DNA from: Salticus scenicus
Taxonomy: Eukaryota; Arthropoda; Arachnida; Araneae; Salticidae
Length of the DNA stretch: 64,000 nucleotides
NCBI GenBank assembly: GCA_963930645.1
Contig: CAWVNO010002536.1
Location: 2,501-66,500 of the forward strand
Direction: 5' to 3'
In this document: in pieces, positions 11,903 through 21,706 of the stretch
Position numbering within the stretch: position 1 is the stretch's first letter
How the letters are laid out: every line of letters begins with the position of its first letter
Notes under the pieces: model-generated
Databases searched by the model: none
Told to the model about the DNA's origin: nothing
Seen by the model: only the letters and a program-made list of their open reading frames with translations
Made by a program: the position numbers and the translations under genes

Positions 11903-12599
11903 GAGTTACTTTAAAGTAACTAAGAACAAGTTCTTTTTCTGTATTCCTACATCAATAAATAAAAATTTCATTTCATTTTGTAATAAGCATAACTATTTTA
12001 TTTGTTAAATCTAACTTACTAACAGAGGTGTCAACCCTTCGAATTTTTATATCATAATTTCTTTTACATTCATCTTCGTCTTAATCATAGAATTTACGAT
12101 AATAAATAAAAATAATGTTTTTTGTGAAAAATATTATTGATATTCAAAAATCCGGAGGGTTGGTAATTTTGCATTAATTACTTATGCAGTTTACATACCT
12201 TGTCTTGAAATATTTGCAGGTCATTTGAAAACTTTTATTTTCACGGCGACTGTACGATTTACAAAATGGAACGATATTATAAAAACCATATTATAACACC
12301 ATATTATAAAAAAAAAAAAACCTCTCACATTTATTAAATTAATAAAAATAAACCATGAAGAACTCAATTGAAAGTCAATTGAATCGCGGGAAATAAACAT
12401 AACTTTACGACACGGTATCAAGCGCCATCTACTGGCTATGTTCTTCTTGTACTGTTGCCAAGATTTCGAGCGACTCGCTAGGCATCTACTTAAGGAGGCT
12501 CTGGTACTACTAAGTGCTTCAACAATTTTGCTGCCGACTGTAGTCAATAAACAACTGCCTCATTTTTAATCATATTATCTAACTCTACATTTTTATAAA

Positions 12600-12945
12600 A
12601 GGCTTAATAAAGCATCATGAATATCTTCTATTTTAAGAAATAAAGATATTGGGGAATCTATACAACTTTTCCAACTTCGCAGTCATTCATTAACTACTAA
12701 GTTTAATAAATGGCTGCTGCAATGTACGTGAAATGCTCTTTAATTTAAAGTTTTAATCCTTGATTGTACTCTGAGTTTGTCGCCTCTCATATCTGAGCAA
12801 TTTTCATAACCTGGACTCTCATATTTTATAATTTTAACCTAATTTTTGTCCCATCTCTTTTAATAAAACTTTAGGCAGTTCCTTACCAGTAGATCTTTCA
12901 ACAGGAAGAAAACCTTAAAAATGTTCATTGAATTTGCATTGAAAT
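12600..12945 (-). pseudogene. hAT transposase central (RNase H-like) domain remnant
   Basis: The minus strand reads EHF-stop-GFLPVERSTGKELPKVL, then after a frame change GYENCSDMRGDKLRVQSR, then stop-RAFHVHCSSHLLNLVVN. These match, in order, the conserved hAT/ZMYM transposase blocks GFV.VE..TG..L, GYDNGANMRGK..GVQ and RAFFVPC..HSLNLVV. At least three stops and one frame change are present, so the gene is dead. It continues in the fragment at 8130-8654 after the intervening insertions. Confidence 0.8.
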
Positions 12946-13587
12946 TCTGATTGGCCAATAGAAGCATACCTTAACCAAAATTTATCACCCCCCCCCCTCC
13001 CCCACCCTATCCAATGGAACTGATGGACGTTATTGCATAAATAAAGAATTGTTTTAAATCTGACATCACTGTTGCCAATTCCAATTCAAATTTTGCCGTG
13101 TTTTTACGGACAACTCAAAATGTCCCTACCTTATGGCTGAGGATGTGTTAGGACGTTCTTTCGTACTTAGGATATACTGATAATGTCCTGGGGAGAAAGG
13201 GTACCTCCAAATAGTTCCTACATGCTGAAGTACACTGCTAAAAGTGCCTACAACTGGCAAACTCTTGACTTTCTTTAATTAGAGAACAAAAAGAGCTTGT
13301 TAAATCAGCGAGTGTGCATTTCTCCCTTCGCGTCGCGGCTGCATAAATAATAACTGTATATACTGTATACAGAACGTAGAAATTTGTTTATTCTCGGCTG
13401 CATTTCAAATTATAGGAATGGGCAGAGAAGCCTGTAAATTCTTGTTGTATTTATTTACTTCTTTTTTTTTTCTATTTATTTATTTTCTTCATTCAATAAT
13501 CGAAGTATTTTATTTATTTATTTTTTGCAGTTCAGCTGGTTTTGCCGCCCCTAAATTTTGCCGCCGTAGGCAGTTGCTTACCTTGCC

Positions 13588-14687
13588 CACAGATTATCAT
13601 ACAGATAGGACAGTGAAGCTAAAACGCGAACCGGAAATATAGTAGCACCACTAGTGTCAACAGAGGGGAACTACAAGTGTTAAGTCTACATGAATAACAT
13701 CTTTGATCGAAAATTGTTTTTCTATTTCGCGAGTAGTTAGTAGCAGGTTAGTATGGGAAATTTTCTTTTTCTTCACTTTGAATTCACAAAATTATCCTCA
13801 AAACATTCACAGCTATTTCTCTAAGAAATAAAAATTAATTTTTATAATGTTTAAAAATATGCTTTGTCAAACATATCCATATTCAAGTCCAAATTAAAAT
13901 TACAAACTGTAATTCTGAAATAGCAGTATGAAATCATTAAATATTTAACGTTGCTTGTTTTAAATAATACAAAATGCTTTAAAATGAAAAAATGTTTTTA
14001 TTTTATGTATATTCAAAGTTTATTTTCTTAATATTTAGCACTTGCTTCTTAAAATAAATTGCTTTTAACAATCAACTTAGTAAACAATAATAAAGTTGCC
14101 AAATGAAAACATATGTGCAGTTTTCTTTGCTTCACTGTTTCTACTACTTTTAAATTCACAAAATCATAACATTACAGCAATTTTCTAAGAAATAAAACTA
14201 ATTTTTATTATGTTTGAAAATAAATTTTGCCAAACACATTCATGTTCAAGTATACAAATTAATATAACAAACTGTAATGCTGAAATAGCAGTATGGAATA
14301 AAATCTTAAATATTTAACATTGTTTGGTTTAAATAATGCAAAATGCTTTAAAATGAAAAAAAATATTTCTGGTTTATATATATTTTCGAATTTTATTTGC
14401 TTAATATTTAGTACTTGCTTCTTAAAATAGATTGCTTTCGACAATCAAATTCGTAAACAATAACAAAGTTGCCAAATGTAAACATCGATACAATGGTTAG
14501 TTGGTTGGAAGTTGGGTTTAACGTTACACTAATATTACAATGAACATAGATACAATAAAAATAAGATGAGCGATTGCGTAAACCGGAAATCTCGAGAAAC
14601 TTACAGCCGTTGACAATAGGGTCGTTGCAGTCAAATTTTGGTTACCGAAGAATATACGGGAGTGTCCTATCTGTATGATAATCTGTG
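13588..14687. mobile_element. Nested 1.1-kb hAT-like non-autonomous element
   Basis: It opens CACAGATTATCATACAGATA and closes with the exact inverse TATCTGTATGATAATCTGTG. The 8-bp duplication ACCTTGCC lies at 13580-13587 and 14688-14695. It split the right terminal region of the 7805-14716 element, whose TAGGCA-rich sequence resumes on both sides. The interior is two diverged direct copies (about 13770-14110 and 14120-14485, offset about 373 bp) with no coding frame. Confidence 0.9.
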
Positions 14688-14724
14688 ACCTTGCCTACCG
14701 CCTAGAGCCGGCCCTGACTGTTGG

Positions 14725-15427
14725 TAGTGATGTGGGGTAGAAAATTCTGAAAACCAAACAAGTAATTTTTTTTATTTAACTTTTTGCAAGACATATTAAA
14801 CTTTTCTTAGTCACAGTGTAGATAATAATTACATTAATATCAGATATAGTATTTAAAAAAAAAAAAAAAGTTTATAAAAAAAGTTTATTAAAAACATCTT
14901 TTAGAAAGATGGGAAACTCACAACCCTAACTGTTGGTTAAAAAAAAAAAGTTTAAACTAATTTTTATGCAGAATAGATTTTTTTTTTTTTTTTTTGGTGT
15001 GTGTGTGTGGGGGGGGGGGGACAATGTTTATGTATATTATGCATGTCTACTGATCACCAATTAGGAAATGTAAGTCACTGATGGCAACTGTACTTGTTAA
15101 ACCCTGATTTCAAAGAGTGATTTTAATACATTGAGAATGTGTTTAAAACAATTATAAAATTATTTTAAATATATGTACATAAGACTCCCTCTGATCTACA
15201 AAGCAAGTCATGAAATAATCAATTATTAATTTAAAAAAAAAAAAAAAAAAAAAGAACTTTTAAAAGAAATTGAAATTACTATCTAATTAAGAATAACATC
15301 ACATTTCATAAAAATAAAAGGAGGTTTTACAACTTTCATTATGTTAATGAATCATACTTCCACAGATTAAGAAAAACTCAGTATAAAATGATAAAGAAAA
15401 AACAAAACAAAATGTGAATGTTACTGC
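14725..15427. other. AT-rich intergenic, no gene seen
   Basis: Homopolymer A/T runs and a GT/G tract (14998-15020) occur. No coding signal is visible. Confidence 0.5.
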
Positions 15428-15710
15428 TTACATTATGTTAACTTGCTGTATCAGAAAGCTTTCGATATTGTATGAGCTATAAGTTAGGAAAATTTTCTTC
15501 ATTTCAGATATTTTTATGCTTTTTTCATCCAATTCAGCTCTTCCAGAGATTGTATTAAGAAAACTTCTTCTTAGCATACTTTGTTTTGAAATAAACTTAT
15601 GCTGTAAAGAAATTTCACTTAACATTTTTCTGTACTTTCAACGCTTTATTAGACAACATATTTCACCAGTACTTTTTTTCTCCCTCCTTTTTCACAAATT
15701 CCTAAACTCA
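15428..15710 (-). pseudogene. Possible 3' exon of the THAP gene, frame-disrupted
   Basis: A candidate splice acceptor TTTAG precedes about 15709. An open minus-strand stretch from 15625 to 15428 encodes a lysine-rich, partly helical 65-residue sequence ending with TAA after ...QQVNIM. The 5' part can only be read by switching frames twice (pieces NKALKVQK and KYRKMLSEI). No single phase joins it cleanly to the exon at 15860-15951. It may be a decayed terminal exon or chance. Confidence 0.25.
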
Positions 15711-15859
15711 TTCTAAATATTATAAAGAAAAGTAACAAAATCATAAACATCTAATTTCCAAAGAATTAATGCACAAAAAGAAACAATATAATGTCATACT
15801 ACAATATTATTTTTAATTTAATAATTCAACAAAGCATCTGAAAATTTTAAAGAACTTAC

Positions 15860-15951
15860 CAAAGCCTGCATTAACAGAAACTGCATCAGTCGGTAGATAA
15901 TCTTCATTCTTATAAGTATCCAAGAAAGCAAAATCCTCTGTCATTAAATGT
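15860..15951 (-). CDS. THAP gene, exon 3
   Basis: On the minus strand a strong acceptor (TTTTCTTAG) and a strong donor (G|GTAAGT) enclose 92 bp. One phase is fully open and protein-like: HLMTEDFAFLDTYKNEDYLP, then TDAVSVNAGFG. This phase fits exon 2 if exon 2 ends at the GA|GTATTT donor. The segment is acidic and of unknown function. It is likely the region between the coiled coil and the C terminus of the THAP protein. Confidence 0.5.
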
Positions 15952-16686
15952 CTAAGAAAACTTCTTTATAGCACAATGTATTATAAAATGATAGTATGCT
16001 AAAAAAAGAAATTTTCTTGAAATATCTTCTTTTTCTCCATCTACTTTATAAATGGATAGAAATTTCCTTGGTAACCTGGAGATGCCTCTACATCATCTAA
16101 TGATACTTTTTATCTCTCATTTGAAAGCACCACGACACCATTACAACATGAATATACTTTGTATGTATTTTATGATTACTGTAATAAACACAGGTATAAC
16201 ATAACAACTGAATGTGTGTATATATATATTAGAAATACTAGTAAGGGTTGTTATTAGCACTTATGCCCTCACTTACATTGTTACTGAAGTCCTAAAATCA
16301 ATTATACTACCTCATTTTCTTATCTTCATAATATAAATAAAGAAAAGTACACAGAATAACTGATCAAAGATATCCTGGATGTGTACTGCTCATAAACAAA
16401 AATAATATAGTTACACTAATGAGATTTGTTTACAGTCTTAGAGCAGAACTTTTTTATTAAGAAAGTGCATAGTTTTATATTAAAAAAAATAATAATAAAA
16501 ATCAGGTACAATGAATCAGGCATTAGTGTCAATACTTGTATTCTTTATGTTAATTATAAAAGTAAAAAGTAGTTTGATGACATTGAAATAAAAAAAAAAA
16601 ACAATCTACAGAAAGCATTTATGTGTTATAACACACATCAATAATTACATGCTCAGAATTATTTCTCAAAAAATATTTAAAAATAC

Positions 16687-16883
16687 TCACTTATTTCAAA
16701 TTCTAATTGCGCATTCATTACGTGTGCAGCTTCTAACTCTGCTTGTGTAGCTTCTAATTTTTTTTCAGTGGTTTGTAATATCTCTTCTGTATCTTGTAAT
16801 TTCTCCTCCATCTCTCTTAACTTATTTCCCAGATTTGTTTCTTCAGAAACACAAGATTCCAAATCAATTTCATCTGCTGACAC
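16687..16883 (-). CDS. THAP gene, exon 2 (coiled coil)
   Basis: On the minus strand an acceptor with a T-rich tract and ATAG precedes 16883. The open frame VSADEIDLESCVSEETNLGN... continues with heptad-like ..LREMEEKLQDTEEILQTTEKK..LEATQAELEAA.., an acidic/lysine amphipathic pattern typical of a coiled coil of about 45 residues. THAP proteins often carry a C-terminal coiled coil for dimerisation. Two overlapping donors exist: GTGAGT (exon end 16691) is the stronger consensus, but GTATTT (exon end 16687) is the one that keeps exon 3 in frame. Exon 1 joins in phase 0 only if one base is removed from its end. Confidence 0.6.
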
Positions 16884-17397
16884 CTATGCATTTAAAAAAA
16901 AAAAACAATTGCATATTTACAAAATTATTACAAATGAAGATTTTGAAATCTAACGCTACATAGCACTTAATATTATGTCAAAATCGACTGTTCATATGCT
17001 CATTGATGTTTCCCCATAAGGTAGAAATTTTTTTGCTGAATTTAACATTAAGAACTGCTATAAAGGTAATATATATATATATAAAAGGGATATGGTATTT
17101 GATTAAACAACACTGTCTAATATGTGGAAAGTAAATGCCTAATTATCGATTTAAGTAACTAATCTCGCAGTTAAATAAATTTTACATAGTAACTTAAATT
17201 AAATTGTGTAGTTTGCATGCTAAAGCGATAATTCCTGCTGTAAAATCAAACTGGTCTACTACTATTTATTTGACCCATATTTTTTAATTACATGTATATA
17301 CTTATAAGAAAGACATATGTAAGTTAGCGTTAAATTCAGCTACATTAATCAAAACATTCTAGAATTAACTCAGATAAGCTAAAAGGAATAAACTTAC

Positions 17398-17734
17398 GTT
17401 TGATGAGGAAGCAGCACTTGTAGTGTCAAATGCCTTTCTTATCAGGGGGACGACGTTTCAACTTTTTAGGAGAAGTAAATGAAAAGACTGAAGGCACATC
17501 ATCTTTCTGCATATTTCTTCGTTTTCCATTTTTTGAAGTAATAAAATCAGTATCCAAAAAATGTGTTGAGCATTCCCTTATAGTATCCGAAACTTCTACA
17601 TTTTTTCGTTCATCACGTGGAATTTTCACAAGCCATTGTTTTCGCATATTTCTATCCCTTGGGAATGAAAAACACGAAATTCCCTTTAATGTAGCGTTGT
17701 TGCTGCATTGTGGAACAGCACAATGTTGCACCAT
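17398..17734 (-). CDS. THAP domain zinc-finger gene, exon 1
   Basis: ATG at 17734-17732 begins MVQHCAVPQCSNN. The N-terminal ~85 residues carry the THAP C2CH signature: Cys5 and Cys10, the conserved Trp after RKQW (about residue 34), a C-X2-H pair (CSTHF, about 55-58), and the closing DVPSVF box of the AVPTIF type. THAP domains bind DNA. The direct frame meets TGA at 17428-17426 after RRPPDKKGI. One base frameshifted, the exon reads on through AFDTTSAASSSN to a consensus donor (AAC|GTAAGT, exon end 17398) in phase with exon 2. The likely cause is a C run of five (17445-17449) where four would fit. This could be a sequencing error or a real inactivating indel. The gene is head-to-head with zinc-finger copy B, about 300 bp away. 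Confidence 0.8.
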
Positions 17735-18036
17735 CGTCTTTTTTTTTAAATTTTTTTACAAAATCAAATGATCAACAACAAGCAGCATCAAGCTATGCCA
17801 AACCGAAACTTCCCGCGCTGCCCACAAACAAACGCCAGTGACGTCGTTGTGACGTAGGTGGGCGTGTCTCGTTCTAATCGTCAATTTGTGAATACGTGAT
17901 GCGTGTAAAACAGACAAAACAATACGTGGTGCACCACCGACTGGAATGTATATATTTACATTATCTAATGTTCTTCCGTAATTATGTATGGTTGTTTCCA
18001 ACTTAACCTGAAGTAGCAACTAAACACAATTTTAAT
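17735..18036. promoter_or_regulatory. Bidirectional promoter region between THAP gene and zinc-finger copy B
   Basis: About 300 bp separate two divergent start codons. It includes two CRE-like sites, TGACGTCG (17839-17846) and TGACGTAG (17850-17857), in a locally GC-richer block. The part from about 17860 to 18036 is shared with the upstream regions of copies A and C. CREB/ATF-type binding is a family-based inference. Confidence 0.55.
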
Positions 18037-18371
18037 ATGGATCTCCATATTCATTCGGGTGAGAAACCCTATAAATGTGAAGTATGTTTAAAATCATTTT
18101 CACAAGTTGGACATTTAAAAATACATCTTTTGTGTCATACTGGAGAGAAACCTCATAAATGTGAAATGTGTTCAAAATCGTTTGTTTCCAACTTAACCTG
18201 AAGTAGCAACTAAACACAATTTTAATATGGATCTCCATATTCATTCGGGTGAGAAACCCTATAAATGTGAAGTATGTTTAAAATCATTTTCACAAGTTGG
18301 ACATTTAAAAATACATCTTTTGTGTCATACTGGAGAGAAACCTCATAAATGTGAAATGTGTTCAAAATCGT
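17992..18371 (+). repeat. 190-bp head-to-tail tandem duplication over the start of zinc-finger copy B
   Basis: 17992-18181 and 18182-18371 read identically by eye. Each holds the end of the 5' region, ATGGATCTCC, finger 1 and the start of finger 2. The two ATGs are at 18037 and 18227, exactly 190 bp apart. Such identity implies a very recent duplication or an assembly artefact. Confidence 0.9.
18037..18201 (+). pseudogene. Truncated one-and-a-half-finger ORF upstream of copy B
   Basis: This 54-residue ORF starts at the first of the duplicated ATGs. It encodes MDLHIHS, finger 1 and the Cys pair of finger 2, then crosses the duplication junction and stops (KSFVSNLT-stop, TGA 18199-18201). If transcribed it would act as an upstream ORF 25 bp before the main start. 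It is a by-product of the 190-bp duplication. Confidence 0.7.
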
Positions 18372-19105
18372 TCTTAAAAGTTGGGTCTCTAAAAAGACAT
18401 ATTTTCTGTCATACTGGAGAGAAACCTCATAAATGTGAAATGTGTTCAAAATCATTTTCACATGTTGGAATTCTAAAAACACATTTTCTGAGTCACACTG
18501 GAGAGAAACCTCATAAATGTGAAATGTGTTCAAAATCGTTTTCAACATTTGGGAATCTAAAAAGACATATTTTGTGTCATACTGGAGAGAAACCTCATAA
18601 ATGTGAAATGTGTTCAAGATCGTTTTCACAAATTGGATCTCTAAAAAGACATCTCCTGTGTCACACTGAAGAGAAACCTCATAAATGTGAAATATGTTAC
18701 AAATCATTTTCACATGTCGGAAGTCTAAAAACACATCTTCTGGATCACACTGAAGAGAAACCTCATAAATGTGAAATATGTTACAAATCATTTTCACATG
18801 TTGGGAATCTAAAAAAACATCTTTTGTGTCATACAGGAGAGAAAACTCATAAATGTGAAATGTGTCTAAAATCATTTTCGAGAAATGAACATCTAAAAAC
18901 ACATCTTCTGAGTCACACTGGAGAGAAGCCTCATAAATGTGATATGTGTTCAAAATCATTTTCACAAGTTGGACATTTAAAAACACATCTTCTGTGTCAT
19001 ACTGGAGAGAAACCTCATAAATGTGAAATGTGTTCAAAATCATTTTCACAAGTTGGATCTCTAAAAAGGCATGTTTTGTGTCATACTGGAGAGAAACTTC
19101 ATTAA
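18227..19105 (+). CDS. C2H2 zinc-finger protein, copy B, 10 fingers
   Basis: An intact 292-residue single-exon ORF starts with MDLHIHSGEKPYKC. Ten complete C2H2 fingers follow at 28-residue spacing (C-X2-C-X12-H-X3-H) with TGEKP or TEEKP linkers, ending TGEKLH-stop. The scaffold (KCEMCSKSF...LK.H) is almost invariant, while helix positions -1, 1, 3 and 6 vary (for example QVGHLKI, KVGSLKR, HVGILKT, TFGNLKR, RNEHLKT). These are the DNA-contact positions. The predicted role is sequence-specific nuclear DNA binding. There is no KRAB, ZAD, BTB or SCAN domain in this ORF, so any effector would have to be spliced on or absent. It is divergent from the THAP gene. The TAA at 19103-19105 arises from an AAA codon and is shared with copy C. 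Confidence 0.85.
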   Translation: MDLHIHSGEKPYKCEVCLKSFSQVGHLKIHLLCHTGEKPHKCEMCSKSFLKVGSLKRHIFCHTGEKPHKCEMCSKSFSHVGILKTHFLSHTGEKPHKCEMCSKSFSTFGNLKRHILCHTGEKPHKCEMCSRSFSQIGSLKRHLLCHTEEKPHKCEICYKSFSHVGSLKTHLLDHTEEKPHKCEICYKSFSHVGNLKKHLLCHTGEKTHKCEMCLKSFSRNEHLKTHLLSHTGEKPHKCDMCSKSFSQVGHLKTHLLCHTGEKPHKCEMCSKSFSQVGSLKRHVLCHTGEKLH

Positions 19106-19165
19106 TGTGGAATCTGTTTAAAATCATTTTCTCTAGCTGGAAATTTGAAAATACATTTCTTTTTT
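19106..19165 (+). pseudogene. Decayed finger past the stop of copy B
   Basis: In the same frame after the stop the sequence reads CGICLKSFSLAGNLKIHFFF-stop. This is an extra finger with its first residues altered and its second zinc-binding His lost. It shows that the gene once ran further. Confidence 0.65.
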
Positions 19166-20301
19166 TAACCATATGCTTGTTCTGAATAGGAAAAATAATT
19201 TTCAACTAAGCAATGTTTAAACACACTTTTACTTTCCATGCAGAAAACTTCTAATGTGAAGTATGTTCAAAAGGATAACCAGAGGTAACACTTTTCAAAG
19301 AATGCTGTTTTAAACACACAAACACCAAGAACAAAAATTAAACTCGTCTCCTGATTGTATATAAGGATAAATACAAAATTCCTTAATGAGATAATATTTT
19401 GTGATGCAGCTCTACAGTTTATGGCTATATGATTTTAAAATATCAAATTTTGAGGACGCTGTATATAAAAACTGGATTTCCCCCCTTCCTTTTGTCTGTT
19501 TTCATTTATCAAAGTTGTGGACAGTAAAAAGTGCATTAGGATGATAGGTCATTAGTTTTCAGGTTTTGTGTGAATATGCCTTAAAGTGTAAAGAATGCTC
19601 TCAAGTGTTAATAGAAGAAATTTGCAGTACTGACAATGATACAGCAGATATGTAGGAAAAATAATTCTGAGATTGTTTTTCTACGCGTAACACATACATA
19701 ACACTTATGTATTTGTTAAATAATTATTTTTTCAGCATGAAAAAAACAATAGTTTTATTAATTCATTTAAAACTTTTAAATAAATTCTTGAAATAATTTT
19801 AAAGTACGGGTGCTATCCCATTTTTTACACTAGTTTGAGTCCTGCTCACGAAACAGAAGGTGAAATAATAATTATGATTTCAATTTCAATATCCTCATGA
19901 GTATTACAAGAGCATTTAACTGTATTGTAACTTGTTATAGCTGATTATTATAAAAAATTTTACAACGTTTTCGATGTATACGACGGGAGCTAATAGTGGC
20001 TGCATAAGAATTTATAGAATATTGCCCATTCGTGAATGGCAGAAAATCGTCCTCGCAATTGAATTTCTTCATACTAACCCACTGAATGATGACAATTTTA
20101 ATAAACTTAGTTAAGACATTGAAAGATTCTGAGATCTTTGCATATAAATAGCATACAAATATGTGCAGATAGCTAGTTTTAGAGGTATCGCTTTTACGCT
20201 GTTTTCATCGTGTCTTCTTTTTTTATTTTATTTATTGTAATGAAAGGTCGTGATACGACACAATTTTATCATTTTAAAATAATTTATCTTATACTATTGA
20301 G

Positions 20302-20309
20302 TGAGCAAT
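20302..20309 (+). repeat. 8-bp target-site duplication (left) of second hAT-like element
   Basis: TGAGCAAT precedes CAGGGACGTAG; the same octamer follows the right end at 27456-27463. Confidence 0.88.
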
Positions 20310-21244
20310 CAGGGACGTAGCGTTAAAATTTGATTGGGGGGGGGAGACCCGAAGTTTGGCGCCCTTTCGTATTCCTCATCTGAAAATGCCACCTACATAC
20401 ATTTAAGAGTGTTGCCATCCCCCCCCCTCCTTCGGAGCACATTCCTAAAATCTGCCACGAAAAAAAAGCTTTTTTTCCCCCCTCCATTTAGCAGTTTTTT
20501 TTTTTTTTAAATACATCTTTGGAGCATTCTAAATTTTTTCAGCCAATCTATATATTAATACGCAGGCATGAAATTTCTCTTACATTTTTCGCCTACTTTC
20601 AATAAAAGGAAGGGCTTACAAGTAGTACCGTTCGAAAGATATGGTTAATGTGTTTTGCAGAAATATATAAATATATATATTCTCGTATGAGACTAAGCAA
20701 AAGTATCTTTCTTAGGATAATCAGAGTATTGTTTGAGATAAAGTAGAACAATTGAAAAAGATTTTTTTCCCCCTTTTCCAACAAGTTTAAAAGATATTAC
20801 ATTATAATTCAGATAAAACATAAAACTTTCAAAATAAATTTTAATAAATGAAAGTAGTAACTGTTGCTAAGGAAAGCAACTTTATACTTATAGTGTGGAC
20901 AATACCTAATCTCGCCGACAGCCGTGGCTCATGTTACTCTATGGGAAAGTTTGATTTCATGATTACTCATTTCATAATGTATATTTAAATTCTGTTTTTA
21001 CATTCAGAAAATTTACAATCGTTTATTTATTTTTATTTTTAATATAATTCTAAGTTCAAAAATCTGAATTTTCAATATATGCATTTTTCTCTTTCTTTCT
21101 TTCTTTCTTTTTTCTTTTTTTTTTTTTATTAACTGCAAAATGAAATATTAAAAATTTATCAACTTTTGGAAAATGAGTAGGAAAAACATAAATCTTACGC
21201 ATTTGTTCTGATCCGTCTAGTCTTCGAAAGAAATTAATTACTTA

Positions 21245-21706
21245 AAATTTCTTCCTCTTTCTCGAGGCTATAATCCCTCTATTAATAATAAAGCTTCATA
21301 TAAATTCAAGAATCCTAAACGTTCTAATACCAAATTGAACGATCACAGTCTCATTCCAGTTGTTTTACCTTTTTATTTATCACTTTCTTTTAAAATTTCT
21401 AAAATTCTCTTCCCGTTTGGTTTTAAAGTCATTTAGAAACACGTCAAAAAAATTAAATTATCTTCTCTTAAAGATCCCATTCCTATTGAAAACCTTTTTG
21501 GCATTTATTTAGTCCTATGTTCGTCGTGCAATTTAGTTTATATTGATCAAACTAAAAGGTGTTTGCAATATAGAATAAATGAGCACCATCGAAATGTTCG
21601 TAATGAAGAGATCTCTAAATCTTCTATTGCTTCCCACTGCTGGGCTCATGGTCATCGTTTTGATTTCTCTAAAACTAACATAATTTCATCTCCTCTTCTC
21701 ATCTGA
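21245..21706 (+). pseudogene. Penelope-like retroelement relic: RT C-terminus plus GIY-YIG endonuclease
   Basis: One frame from 21245 reads ...HSLIPVVLPFYLSLSFKISK, ILFPFGFKVI, a TAG, KHVKKIKLSSLKDPIPIENL, then FGIYLVLCSSCNLVYIDQTK with R..YRINEHHRN..ISKSSIASHCWAHGHRFDF, ending at TGA 21704. GIY...VYI followed by QT.R...R..EH and HC...GH is the GIY-YIG endonuclease layout that ends Penelope-like polyproteins. The preceding KDPIP segment is the usual linker from the reverse transcriptase. The only interruption in about 150 codons is the TAG near 21434. The reverse-transcriptase core itself is missing. Confidence 0.75.

Larger units (their letters stand above)
9380..12540. mobile_element. Tc1/mariner-ended element without a transposase, 3.16 kb
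   Basis: It begins CAGTCGGCAGCAAAGTTATT and ends as the inverse of CAGTCGGCAGCAAAATTGTT. It is flanked by TA at 9378-9379 and 12541-12542, as expected for Tc1/mariner insertion. Subterminal inverted blocks also match: ACCAGAGCCTCCTTAAGTAG at 9761-9780 and its complement near 12486-12505. The interior is AT-rich and shows no DDE/D transposase frame. Internally it holds a second MITE (9544-9756), a 78-bp hairpin (11825-11902), and segments of the tttttGGTTGGTCTGT type found near 34.7 kb. Confidence 0.75.
7805..14716 (-). mobile_element. hAT DNA transposon, 6.9 kb including nested insertions
   Basis: The left end reads CAGGGCCGGCTCTAACG and then GCCGCCGTAGGCAA. The right end, reverse-complemented, reads CAGGGCCGGCTCTAGGCGG and then TAGGCAA. 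Identical octamers ACTGTTGG flank both ends. A decayed minus-strand transposase of the ZMYM/TTF-type hAT group lies inside, in pieces at 12600-12945 and 8130-8654. Later insertions are at 9039-9360, 9380-12540 and 13588-14687. Removing them leaves roughly 2.3 kb. The element is dead as it stands because its transposase carries stops and frame changes. Confidence 0.9.
17860..20300 (+). repeat. Inverted segmental duplication, arm 1 (contains copy B)
   Basis: From the upstream region through copy B and about 1.2 kb beyond its stop, this matches 60800-63415 on the opposite strand. Shared landmarks downstream include GGATAACCAGAGGTAACAC (about 19275), CACGAAACAGAAGGTGAAAT-type sequence (about 19848) and AATGAAAGGTCGTGATA (about 20240). 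The match ends just before the hAT-like insertion at 20310. Confidence 0.85.

Noticed and set aside
17430..17771. 113-codon plus-strand ORF opposite the THAP exon
   Set aside because: The minus strand carries the complete THAP C2CH signature, and the plus frame ends in low complexity.
18222..19205. 327-codon minus-strand ORF opposite zinc-finger copy B
   Set aside because: The antisense frame of an 84-bp finger repeat happens to lack stops, giving a periodic FHIYEVSLQYD pattern. The sense strand has all zinc ligands in place, so the antisense ORF is a shadow.
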